A stretch of 41,569 nt of DNA, from positions 1 through 41,569 of the forward strand of contig SXOO01000224.1 in NCBI GenBank assembly GCA_005776725.1. The letters run 5' to 3'. Below, piece after piece: positions 7,143-14,821 of the stretch. Each line of letters starts with the position of its first letter. The stretch's first letter is position 1. Both the position numbers and the translations under genes were made by a program. Under the pieces are notes generated by a model. The model made no database searches. It was not told where the DNA came from and saw nothing but the letters and a program-made list of their open reading frames with translations. Origin of the DNA: Pseudomonadota bacterium. GTDB lineage: Bacteria > Myxococcota_A > UBA9042 > GCA-2863065.

Positions 7143-8060
7143 TTACCTGCCCCGTTTGCCCTGTTTGCCCGGCTTGTCGACCTTGACCTTGACCTTCACC
7201 TTGACGTCAACCGCCTTCCCAGGGTGCGTCACGACCTTGTGAAGAGTCTTTCCGGGGTGCGTCACGGCCTTGAACACTCGGTGCGCCTTGGCCCGCGTCT
7301 TCAGCATGGTACGAACCGGCTCGGGGCGGCCAAACCGCCGCGCCGGATGGTTCGCGCCGACCATCCAAGCGCCAATGACGAACGTGCCGGCTCGCCAGTG
7401 CCCGGCCACCCAACGGTGTCCTGGGTTGTGGCTCTTGCGCCAGTGCCCTTCGACCCAGCCCTTCGGCCCGTGATGCCCGCCTACCCAGTGCTCGCCCGGT
7501 CGGTTCTTCTTCGGGGCCCAGTACCCGTGATGCCAGGTTCCGTAGCGAAAGCGACCCGGAACCCAGCGGTGGCCGTCTCGGGCCGACTCACGCCAGTGGC
7601 CGTCCACCCACGCGCCGTCCCGCGTCCAGTGACCAGGGACCCACAGGTGCCCGGCGCGCTTGGCCCTTGGGTGCCAGTGCCCGATGACCCAGCCGTCCTT
7701 GTCGGCGCGCGAGTCGACCCAGTCGTACCCGTCGCGCTCGACGGCGCGCCAGGTGCCGTCAACCCAGTAACCGTCCTCCGCGCGGTGGCCTGGAACCCAG
7801 ACCATGCCCGTCGGGGCCGGCGCCACCGGGCGCCAGCCGGGCTCTGTCCACTCACCATTCTCGTTGACCCCAGGCGCCCGCCATTCGAAGCCGGCCTGCT
7901 CACGAACGCGATAGAATCCGTCGGCTGAAACGCCGTCAGGCCGCGTGTACCCGTCCTCCCACACCCAGTCGATGTCCGGTGCCTCGTCCGCGTCGTCTTC
8001 TTGTGCCAACGCGCTCGTCGGCGCGACGCAGATCAACAGTCCCACCCAAATCTTGTTCAC
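7143..8060 (-). CDS. Exported WXXGXW-repeat protein
   Basis: This 305-residue protein has a signal peptide (residues 1-19, probable cleavage after SALA) and an acidic start (EDDADEAPD). It then carries many copies of a W-x-x-G-x-W motif (VWVPGHR, LWVPGHWTRDGAWVDGHW, HWVGGHH, RWVAGHW) from about residue 60 to 235. This matches the WXXGXW repeat family (PF12779, from memory), which is periplasmic or surface-located and of unknown function. The C-terminal 60 residues are very basic, with VTHPGK repeated and an alternating VKVKVKVKV run that could form a beta-strand or bind an anionic partner. The GTG start at 8060 has GGAGG upstream. A 242-bp divergent intergenic region separates it from the YD-repeat lipoprotein. 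Confidence 0.75.
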   Translation of the reverse strand: MNKIWVGLLICVAPTSALAQEDDADEAPDIDWVWEDGYTRPDGVSADGFYRVREQAGFEWRAPGVNENGEWTEPGWRPVAPAPTGMVWVPGHRAEDGYWVDGTWRAVERDGYDWVDSRADKDGWVIGHWHPRAKRAGHLWVPGHWTRDGAWVDGHWRESARDGHRWVPGRFRYGTWHHGYWAPKKNRPGEHWVGGHHGPKGWVEGHWRKSHNPGHRWVAGHWRAGTFVIGAWMVGANHPARRFGRPEPVRTMLKTRAKAHRVFKAVTHPGKTLHKVVTHPGKAVDVKVKVKVKVDKPGKQGKRGR

Positions 8061-8278
8061 TCGGTCCTCCAGCTCTGATCAGCGGTGAACACTACCTCAG
8101 CCCGCAACGCAGAGGAAACGACGGCCAGGATCATCGGTTGACGTTGTTGGCCAGGCCTAGGTTGGCTGCCTCGTGGGCCGAAGGAACCGGCAAGACCTGG
8201 TTCGTGATAGTGCGCCGTAACGGCACAATAGACTGCGGAACTTGCTGACTCTGCGTCGAAATGGAGCTGCTAAGATCT

Positions 8279-8297
8279 CCTCACGTAAGCGTGGAGG
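8279..8297 (+). promoter_or_regulatory. Hairpin that could hide a ribosome-binding site
   Basis: CCTCACG (8279-8285) can pair with CGTGGAGG (8290-8297) across a TAAG loop with one bulged G. GGAGG is the Shine-Dalgarno for the ATG at 8303, so the helix would sequester it. It is short, and whether it forms in vivo is unknown. Confidence 0.35.
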
Positions 8298-8302
8298 CTC
8301 CG

Positions 8303-9817
8303 ATGAAGGCTCGTTTGGTCTGGTTCGCAGGATGGGTCCTTGGATGTGGAGAGTCGGTGCCCGGCGCTGTCCCGGGGATGGATAACCCGCAGGGCGACCC
8401 CTCTCAGAGTGTGGGTGAGGGGGAGCACCGCGTGCCTGGCGCCGCGGGAGATGACGTGCCGCCCCTTGAACCGTTGCTACCGGGATGCCTCTACGCCGAG
8501 GCGATCGAGCCGGTTGAGCCGCAGTCGCCAGCGGCCGCGTGCCTGGAGATCCGACTCGGTCTCGATGGCAGCCGGCTTGAGACGACCACACGGCGGACTG
8601 CCGCTGACAGCGTTGGCACACGCACCACGACTGAGATTCGCAACACGGCGGGTGAGCTGACCGTGCGACTGGTGGACGCCCACGACGATCGCGCGGCGCT
8701 GGTCTTCACGTCGGTGGAGCACCTGGACCTGTTGCCCAATGCGACCTTGCCCTACACCTATGGGCAACCGGCGACCTACTCGCTGACCTACGAACGGGAC
8801 ACAGCTGGCCGAGTCGTCCGAGAGACCTCGGACCTCGCGATGGATGGTGTTACCGACTCCGATGAACGCTGGACCTTCAACGCCGAGGGCGTAGTCATTG
8901 AATATCAACTGAGCGACCTCGGCGGCACCGTCTACACGGAGCGGTTCAGAGGAGACGGCGAGCCACTCGACCGCATCGACTCAGGTGGCTACGGCACCCG
9001 CTGGACCTATGGCGAGAGCGGGCTCCTCGAGCGGATAGACACGCTCTCGGCCGGGCTCGTCACGGAGTATCAGCGCTTCGAGATGCTGGCGCCGGGTAGC
9101 CCCGCTAAGAGCACCCTCGTGCGGATCATTACGACCACAACGGGGGCGCGCGTCGAAGAGGTGCAGAGCGAGAAGACGTGGACCTATGACGACGCCGGCA
9201 GACAGAGGAGCTCGGAGGGATGGGGGCTCGTGGAGGGTCACATTCGAACTCACCGGGTGGAGTGGGACGCCCTGGGCCGCGAGACGCTCTACGTCGAGGA
9301 GAATGAGAGCCCGTCGTGTCGTCGCTACGAGCGAAAAGCGAGATGGGCGACAACGGGAGACGCCCTCCTCGATCAGCTCACGACGTGTGATGGGGCCCTT
9401 TTCGAGCACGTCTGGTCCGACTTCGACCAAGCCATGCGACCCATCCGGACAGAGCGGATCTTCGTCGGCAACCCGACGTGGACCGTCCGTCAGCTCGACA
9501 ACCGAAGCTACGACGCCTGTGGCGCTCAGGTGTTTCGAGAGCACTACTACAACGACAGTCTCTCCTCCCGTGAGCGGCTGATCCTGGACGAGCGTGGCCG
9601 CATCCTCTCCCGCACGAGCGAGAGCCAGACGGTGAGCCCTGGGACGGCCACCTACGAGTACGACAGCGCCGGACGGCTGCTCGGCAAGGACGGCAAGCGG
9701 TGGTTCTACGACCCTGCTGGCCGCCTGGTGCGGGTAACTTACGGTGAAGACGGACAAATTCTTGGGGATGGCGAGCCCCCCACCGGGGAGACGCTCTTCT
9801 CGTATAGCTGCCCTTGA
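8303..9817 (+). CDS. YD-repeat (RHS-like) lipoprotein
   Basis: This 504-residue protein has a lipoprotein signal (MKARLVWFAGWVLGC, lipobox VLGC with C15). The mature part contains degenerate YD/RHS-type repeats, such as LTYERDTAGRVVRE, TWTYDDAGRQRSS, ATYEYDSAGRLL and WFYDPAGRLVRVTYGEDGQ. Such repeats build beta-rich shells. Here there is no RHS core-terminus or toxin domain and the chain stops soon after the last repeat, so it is probably a surface lipoprotein and not a polymorphic toxin. The ATG at 8303 has GGAGG five nt upstream, which the longer frame's ATG at 8261 lacks. Lipoproteins of this kind are common in myxobacteria. Function unknown. Confidence 0.75.
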   Translation: MKARLVWFAGWVLGCGESVPGAVPGMDNPQGDPSQSVGEGEHRVPGAAGDDVPPLEPLLPGCLYAEAIEPVEPQSPAAACLEIRLGLDGSRLETTTRRTAADSVGTRTTTEIRNTAGELTVRLVDAHDDRAALVFTSVEHLDLLPNATLPYTYGQPATYSLTYERDTAGRVVRETSDLAMDGVTDSDERWTFNAEGVVIEYQLSDLGGTVYTERFRGDGEPLDRIDSGGYGTRWTYGESGLLERIDTLSAGLVTEYQRFEMLAPGSPAKSTLVRIITTTTGARVEEVQSEKTWTYDDAGRQRSSEGWGLVEGHIRTHRVEWDALGRETLYVEENESPSCRRYERKARWATTGDALLDQLTTCDGALFEHVWSDFDQAMRPIRTERIFVGNPTWTVRQLDNRSYDACGAQVFREHYYNDSLSSRERLILDERGRILSRTSESQTVSPGTATYEYDSAGRLLGKDGKRWFYDPAGRLVRVTYGEDGQILGDGEPPTGETLFSYSCP

Positions 9818-9830
9818 CGCTCGCGTGTCC

Positions 9831-9844
9831 CGCCCCAAGGGGCG
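9831..9844. terminator. Small hairpin between convergent genes
   Basis: CGCCCC-AA-GGGGCG is a perfect inverted repeat 14 bp after the lipoprotein stop, in the 64-bp gap before the convergent fibrinogen-like gene ends. A second weaker pairing (GGCGG near 9849 with CCGCC near 9873) could extend it. There is no T-tract, so a bidirectional terminator is only a possibility. Confidence 0.35.
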
Positions 9845-9881
9845 CTGTGGCGGCTCGAGGCGCCTACGAACACCGCCAGCG

Positions 9882-11420
9882 TCAGCGAAGGCGCGCCGGG
9901 TTGTCCGTCAGCGGCGAGCCGAACTTCTCCGTCGCGTCGCCCGCGTCGCGGGGGCGCACGTTGATCACGGGCACCTTCGGTGAGCGGATGGCGAACACCG
10001 TGGCGTTGGCCAGCGAGCCGTTCTCGCCGCCGTTGACCCGACAGCCGTCCTGGGTGACCTGAATGTCGTGCGGCGCATACGACGATTGACCGCTCACGGT
10101 CTCGGTGCCGTCGTGGAACTTGAAGCCGAACGCGTACGAGTGGTTGCCATCGGCGTTGTAGAAGTAATGGACCACGTTGTCGCAGAGCCCCACGTAGGTC
10201 TGCCGTCCCTCGGTGGACACAGCCTGTAGCGCCGCGAGCTGGGCACCCGAGAGCACGGTCTGGAAGGGCGTGGGCAGATACTGGAAGACGTCGCCGTTCG
10301 TGAAGTAGTTCTGGAACGGGAGGCTCGCCGCGTACTCCACCACGGTCCACCCGCCGCCCTCGGTGACCATGTCGCAAGGCGCCTCGAACGGCGGCACGCC
10401 GCCCGCGCCGTCGGGGTCGAGCCAGTAACGAGCGCTGGGGAACGACGGCGCCGCGGCGTGGAGCGCCTTGCACGTGGTGGCCGGGTTGAGGGCCGAGCTG
10501 CCGTCGGCGAAGCATCCGCCCACGCCGCACAGCTGACCGGCGGGGCAGCCCGAGCCGGTGCCGCTGCATTGGGCCGCCACATCGCCGCAGTCGTCGGTGA
10601 TCACGGTGCCGCACGGGACGCTCGCGGCCGACTTGCAGGCTCCCGAGCACGTGGCGAGGCGCAGGTAGCGCTGCCCGTCGCACCAGTAGAGCCGGGCCGA
10701 GCCGGCGTCGACCACGATCCGGCCGAGGTCCCCTGCAGCGCACGTCTGGCCGGCGACGTTGCCGCTCGCGAAGCGGGCGCCGGAGAGGAGGCTCCCCTGG
10801 AGGTCGAGGCCGCCCGACACGGTGACGGCGCCGCTCACCGTGCCGCCCGACGACGAGAGGAACAGCGCCCGCGCGGCAGCCGAGAGCTCTGCGGCTCCCA
10901 CGGCGCCGTCGGCCAGGTGCTGGCTGTTGAGGCAGGCTGTGCACGCGAGGCCCTGCGCCGCGACGGCGGTGCCGGCTGACTCGGCGTAGAGCGCCTGAGC
11001 GGCGGTGCCGGCCGACTCGGCGTAGAGCGCTTGAGGGGCCACGTGCATGGGGCGGCGCGGCAGCTCGGGCTCAGCGTCTACCGTGATCCCCACCCACAGC
11101 GCTCCGGACAGCGCCGCGAGCGGCAGCGGCTGCCCGCCCGGCTCGTCGCCGAGCGCCTCCGAGAACATGCCGTCCGTGACCACGACGGTGGCGTCCACCC
11201 CCACCCAGATCGCCGCAGCCTCCGCGCTCGCGCTGGCGTAGAGGCGCCACGTGAAGGCGTAGGTTCCATCGGTGGCCGGCAGCCCGGACACGCCCGCGAG
11301 GTGTCCTTGAACGGCCACCGTGCGCGGTAGCTGGGCGTGGGCGACGGAGACCAGCCCCGTAGCAATGAGCCCCAAGGCGCCGAGCCGACATGGCAGGATG
11401 CGCTGATGGTGGTGTGTCAT
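9882..11420 (-). CDS. Secreted fibrinogen-like domain protein
   Basis: This 512-residue protein has a signal peptide (residues 1-29, cleavage near VAHA). Residues 30-130 form a beta-rich domain (VQGHLAGVSGLPATDGTYAF, then LWVGITVDAEPELPRRP) like those that open many myxobacterial surface proteins. A 12-residue duplication around QALYAESAGTA follows. A Cys-rich section is near 270-325, and the last 180 residues resemble a fibrinogen-type C-terminal domain: YWLDPDGAGGVPPFEAPCDM, then EGGGWTVV, ending with a Cys-containing YAPHDIQVTQDGCRVNGGENG stretch. Such domains bind glycans or proteins. The ATG at 11420 has AGGAG 8 nt upstream. It follows the 1078-residue gene after 82 bp on the same strand and could be co-transcribed. 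Confidence 0.72.
   Translation of the reverse strand: MTHHHQRILPCRLGALGLIATGLVSVAHAQLPRTVAVQGHLAGVSGLPATDGTYAFTWRLYASASAEAAAIWVGVDATVVVTDGMFSEALGDEPGGQPLPLAALSGALWVGITVDAEPELPRRPMHVAPQALYAESAGTAAQALYAESAGTAVAAQGLACTACLNSQHLADGAVGAAELSAAARALFLSSSGGTVSGAVTVSGGLDLQGSLLSGARFASGNVAGQTCAAGDLGRIVVDAGSARLYWCDGQRYLRLATCSGACKSAASVPCGTVITDDCGDVAAQCSGTGSGCPAGQLCGVGGCFADGSSALNPATTCKALHAAAPSFPSARYWLDPDGAGGVPPFEAPCDMVTEGGGWTVVEYAASLPFQNYFTNGDVFQYLPTPFQTVLSGAQLAALQAVSTEGRQTYVGLCDNVVHYFYNADGNHSYAFGFKFHDGTETVSGQSSYAPHDIQVTQDGCRVNGGENGSLANATVFAIRSPKVPVINVRPRDAGDATEKFGSPLTDNPARLR
10965..11034. repeat. 36-bp tandem duplication inside the fibrinogen-like gene
   Basis: Two copies of a 34-bp stretch (10965-10998 and 11001-11034) begin exactly 36 bp apart and differ at two bases. 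They encode two successive QALYAESAGTA units. The period is a multiple of three, so the duplication is in frame. Confidence 0.85.
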
Positions 11421-11502
11421 GGGTCGTCTCCTGGCCGAGTGAACATGCAGCTTCGCACGGCGCGCGAGCCGGTCTCCAGTGCGACGTCCGCGGCGGCCGC
11501 GT

Positions 11503-14500
11503 TCAGCGTACGGTGGATCGGAGGATCCGCTTCAGGCGGTGGCTGCCAAAGAAGCAGGCTGCGAGCAGCACCAACGGAGACAGGTGCCACCGCGAGGAGG
11601 GCGCTGTATCGCAGCTGGGAGCCACGGTCGCCTCGGCCGAGCGCTTGTAGTAGGGGGTGCAGATCTTGATGATCTCCGGGAACTCGCCCCCCGTCCTCTC
11701 CATGCAGAGGGTCAGCGACTCGGACATGATCTCGTCGTCTTCGACCTCCCCGTTGAGGTTCGTGTCGACCGAGAGGGTCTTGATCAGCCCGTCGCAGGGC
11801 GCGCAGAGCGGGTGTTCCTTGGTCCATCGAGTGGTCGTGAGGAACGCGGGGCCCCCGCCGCCGGCGGGGCCTGTGCCGCCCGAAGGCCCGCTGGTGCCCG
11901 GAGGACCCTCGGCACCTGTGGGACCCTCTACGCCTGGCGGCCCCTCCTCTCCGGGCGTACCGCTGCAGACCACGGAGCTGTGGTCGACCTCGTGATCCTG
12001 GAGCTCTCCGTCGGCGGGCGAGTCATCGCGACCCGACTCGATGCGCGTCCCGCCTAGAGGGCAGAGCGGGTCCCCTTCCTCGAGATCCACGAGGCGCACA
12101 AGCGACCCGACCCCGTGGCAGACGCTGGCGCTGCCGGTGATGACATCGCCTTCGTCGAGCAGCCCGGTTCGGTTTTGATCCACCGCGCTCGTCACCAGCG
12201 TGCCGCCTGCAACGCAGGGCCCGCCCGCTTCGATCGGGGTCATCACGATCAAGCTGGAGGCGCCGGCCTCGCCGGAGCACACCACAGCCTCTCCGAGGGT
12301 CTCGGCCTCAGACACGACGCCATCTCCGTTCGAGTCGAGGCCAGAGGTGACGAGCGAGCCGCCGTGGGGACACCGCGGGTCGCCGACCGGCAGCGGAGTC
12401 ACGGCGACGAAGCTCTGGGCGGCGGCGGCTCCTGAAGCGCCCGAGCACACCGGCGTCACTGAGGAGAGCTCACCCGCGGTGAGCGTCCCGCTGCCGTCAG
12501 CGTCCACCCCGGTGCTGACCAGGGCGCCGCCCGCGGGGCAGAGCGGCGAGCCGGGCGGGAGCGGGGTGGTGAGCAAGACCCCACCGCCAGGTGAGCTCCC
12601 GACCACGCCGTGGCACAACGCGGCGTCGGTGACCACCTCGCCGGGCCCGAGTCCGCCGCTGGCGTCGTGGTCGTACCCGAAGCTCAGGAGGACGCCGCCC
12701 GCCGCGCAGTCGGCGCTCCCGGGGCCAAGGGGTGTGGTCTCCACGAGCACGCTCGCCCCGGGCGGGCCAACCGTGCCGACCGGAGCGCAGACGAGGTGCG
12801 TGGTGAACGCGATGTCGGGGCTCCCGTCGCCGTCGGCGTCGGGACCCGTGGTGATCTCGAGGCCTCCCGCCGGGCAAGCGCCCGCCGCGTCCTTCACGCC
12901 GACGGACGCCGGGGCGGGGCCCGGGGCGGAACAGGCGGTGCTGGTGAGCGCGATCTCGAACGGTTCGAGCGACCCGCTGGCGTTCGTGTCTGTGCCGCTC
13001 TCCAGCTGCAGGCCCCCATCGGGACAGGCGGGACTGCCGGGCGGGAGCGTGACGATCTGCGAGAGATCGGCGCCGCCGCCCGAAGGGTCGGAGCCGACGC
13101 AGACCTCCACCGACGAGGTGATCTCGCCCCCCTCGAGCAGACCATTCGGAGGATCCGCGTCCAGACCGGCCTCAAGCGTATAGCCGCTCGACTCGCCACA
13201 GCCGGCGCTCGGGATGAGCCGCAGGAGCGGTCTCTGGGCTGCGGGACAAGCGAGAGCGCTGGACTGCGGCTCGGCGGGGTCGAGGTTCCCGTTCGAGTCG
13301 AGGTCGAATCCCATGAGGATCCGGATGCCGCCCGCGCAGGTGCCGCTGGAGTCTGGCTCCACGAGGACCATCGGGGCAGCACTGGACCCCGGGCTGCAAA
13401 CGGTGGCGGACGCCAAGACCTCCGGGCCGTCGAGGGCGCCGTCGAACGCCGTGGCGTCGCCTCCGCCAACGTCATAGCCCACGGTCAGAAGGTGCGCGGG
13501 GCCTGCGCAGTCGCTGCCACCGAGCGGAACCGGGACCAGCGTGGTGAGCAGCGCGGGCGCGGGGGCCTCGACAGCGCCGATATCGCAACCAGCGCCTTGC
13601 GGTCTCGGCAGTCCCCGCACGTCCGTTGCAGTAGCGCACTCGCCCGCGTCGCTCACCGGGCTGGTGGGGCCCGGTATGGGGAGGCCTGGCGGGTACGACG
13701 CCGTGTCGAATGCAGAGAAGTTCGCCGCGGCACCAACGATGTCGGTGGTAGCGAGCGTGATCGGGCACTGGAACAGGGAGCCGATCAGGTTGTGCCCGAG
13801 CGAGCTGACACCGCCCGCCGCCGTGCAGTCGGGGCCGGTCGGCAGCGCCGAATTGCCCACGAGCGCCGTGTTGCGAAGCGTGAGGGAGCCGCCGGCCTCG
13901 ACGTAGGCGCCGCCTCCCAGCTCTGCCATGTTCGCGACTACCGTGGAGGACACCACGGCCGCGTCAGCGTTCTCCACGTAGAGACCGCCGCCGGCGCCGA
14001 AGTCGCCGTTTCGGGCGATGACGGTGTCGCGGACGCTGAGTTGGGCTGGTGAGCTGGGCGAGCCGATAGCCGCCAACGCCGCGCCGTACTGGGCCCGGTT
14101 GTCGACCAGCACCGAGCGCTCGACCAGCAGCGAAGCGCCAGCCTCCACCAGCGCGGCGCCGCCGCGGGCTCCGGAGCACCGGCGAACGACCGCGTCTCGG
14201 AGGGTGACCGCTCCGGGCTGCACCACCCGGATCGCCCCCGGCGTGTCGTGTACGGGATCCGCGACGGCGTCTTCGATGACCACGTCCCGGAGCAACAGCG
14301 TGCCAGCGGACACCACCGACCCCGCGTTGGGGCTGCCCTCCTCCGCAGTGCTGGTGCCACCCGCCAACGTCAGGCCCCTAGCCTCGACGGTGGCGCCGCT
14401 CGGCACCTGGATGAGGTGTCCGCTCCCGACCATGCGGAGCACCGTGAGCCCAGGTCCGGCGCCGATGAGGTGGGTCTGGCCCGCCAGGGTCAGCTTCCCG

Positions 14501-14739
14501 TTCAGGAAGTACACGCCCGCTGGCAGCCGGACCTCGTTCACATCGGGCTTTCCAGCGCCGCAGTCAGGGTGAAAACCGGGCGCCGCGGCCTGCAGAGCCT
14601 CGGACAGGCTGCACAACCCGTCAGCGGCGAAGCCGGTGGAGTTGGTCTCCACCGTAAATGACGTAGGGGGGGCCGCGCGAACACCCGAGGCGGCCGAGAG
14701 CCCCAGGACGAGCAGAGCACCAAGCGGGTTCTTGCGCAT
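11503..14739 (-). CDS. Large secreted beta-helix / Cys-repeat / collagen-like protein
   Basis: This 1078-residue exported protein has a signal peptide (1-22, cleavage near VRAA). Residues 23-390 form a right-handed beta-helix of the CSLSEAL type, with repeated short motifs such as GGAYVEAGGSLTLRNTALVGN, ending in DIGAVEAP. From about residue 392 I count eleven roughly 50-residue units of the pattern C-x-GG-x2-L-x2-G-x-D-x-(N/D)-x-(S/D)G-x-L-x3-E then C; these look like DUF7151 repeats. Between units ten and eleven lies a collagen-like Gly-Pro-x run. The last 36 residues (Cys, hydrophobic LSPLVLLAACFF, basic tail) resemble a MYXO-CTERM surface anchor. A near-consensus -35 and no Shine-Dalgarno suggest a leaderless start. 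Probably a surface adhesin or matrix protein; its ligand is unknown. Confidence 0.78.
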   Translation of the reverse strand: MRKNPLGALLVLGLSAASGVRAAPPTSFTVETNSTGFAADGLCSLSEALQAAAPGFHPDCGAGKPDVNEVRLPAGVYFLNGKLTLAGQTHLIGAGPGLTVLRMVGSGHLIQVPSGATVEARGLTLAGGTSTAEEGSPNAGSVVSAGTLLLRDVVIEDAVADPVHDTPGAIRVVQPGAVTLRDAVVRRCSGARGGAALVEAGASLLVERSVLVDNRAQYGAALAAIGSPSSPAQLSVRDTVIARNGDFGAGGGLYVENADAAVVSSTVVANMAELGGGAYVEAGGSLTLRNTALVGNSALPTGPDCTAAGGVSSLGHNLIGSLFQCPITLATTDIVGAAANFSAFDTASYPPGLPIPGPTSPVSDAGECATATDVRGLPRPQGAGCDIGAVEAPAPALLTTLVPVPLGGSDCAGPAHLLTVGYDVGGGDATAFDGALDGPEVLASATVCSPGSSAAPMVLVEPDSSGTCAGGIRILMGFDLDSNGNLDPAEPQSSALACPAAQRPLLRLIPSAGCGESSGYTLEAGLDADPPNGLLEGGEITSSVEVCVGSDPSGGGADLSQIVTLPPGSPACPDGGLQLESGTDTNASGSLEPFEIALTSTACSAPGPAPASVGVKDAAGACPAGGLEITTGPDADGDGSPDIAFTTHLVCAPVGTVGPPGASVLVETTPLGPGSADCAAGGVLLSFGYDHDASGGLGPGEVVTDAALCHGVVGSSPGGGVLLTTPLPPGSPLCPAGGALVSTGVDADGSGTLTAGELSSVTPVCSGASGAAAAQSFVAVTPLPVGDPRCPHGGSLVTSGLDSNGDGVVSEAETLGEAVVCSGEAGASSLIVMTPIEAGGPCVAGGTLVTSAVDQNRTGLLDEGDVITGSASVCHGVGSLVRLVDLEEGDPLCPLGGTRIESGRDDSPADGELQDHEVDHSSVVCSGTPGEEGPPGVEGPTGAEGPPGTSGPSGGTGPAGGGGPAFLTTTRWTKEHPLCAPCDGLIKTLSVDTNLNGEVEDDEIMSESLTLCMERTGGEFPEIIKICTPYYKRSAEATVAPSCDTAPSSRWHLSPLVLLAACFFGSHRLKRILRSTVR

Positions 14740-14744
14740 GGGCG

Positions 14745-14774
14745 ACGTTAGGCGCCGGCGGATCGGCGTGTCAA
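14745..14774 (-). promoter_or_regulatory. Possible promoter of the 1078-residue secreted protein, leaderless
   Basis: On the minus strand a perfect TTGACA (14774-14769) is followed after 18 bp by TAACGT (14750-14745), which matches the -10 consensus at three positions. Transcription would start about 6 nt later, at the ATG itself (14739). No Shine-Dalgarno precedes that ATG, in keeping with a leaderless mRNA. Confidence 0.45.
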
Positions 14775-14821
14775 CACAGCGGGTTTCCCCAGCTTCGGGC
14801 CTTGGCCACGGGGCTTCCTCG

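Noticed and set aside
12000..13550. Regular GC-rich repeats that could be mistaken for a CRISPR or DNA-repeat array
   Set aside because: They are diverged coding repeats of about 150 bp with conserved cysteines, not identical repeats with unique spacers.
12610..14052. 480-residue plus-strand frame opposite the 1078-residue secreted protein
   Set aside because: Composition is that of a shadow and the minus-strand frame shows signal peptide and regular repeats.
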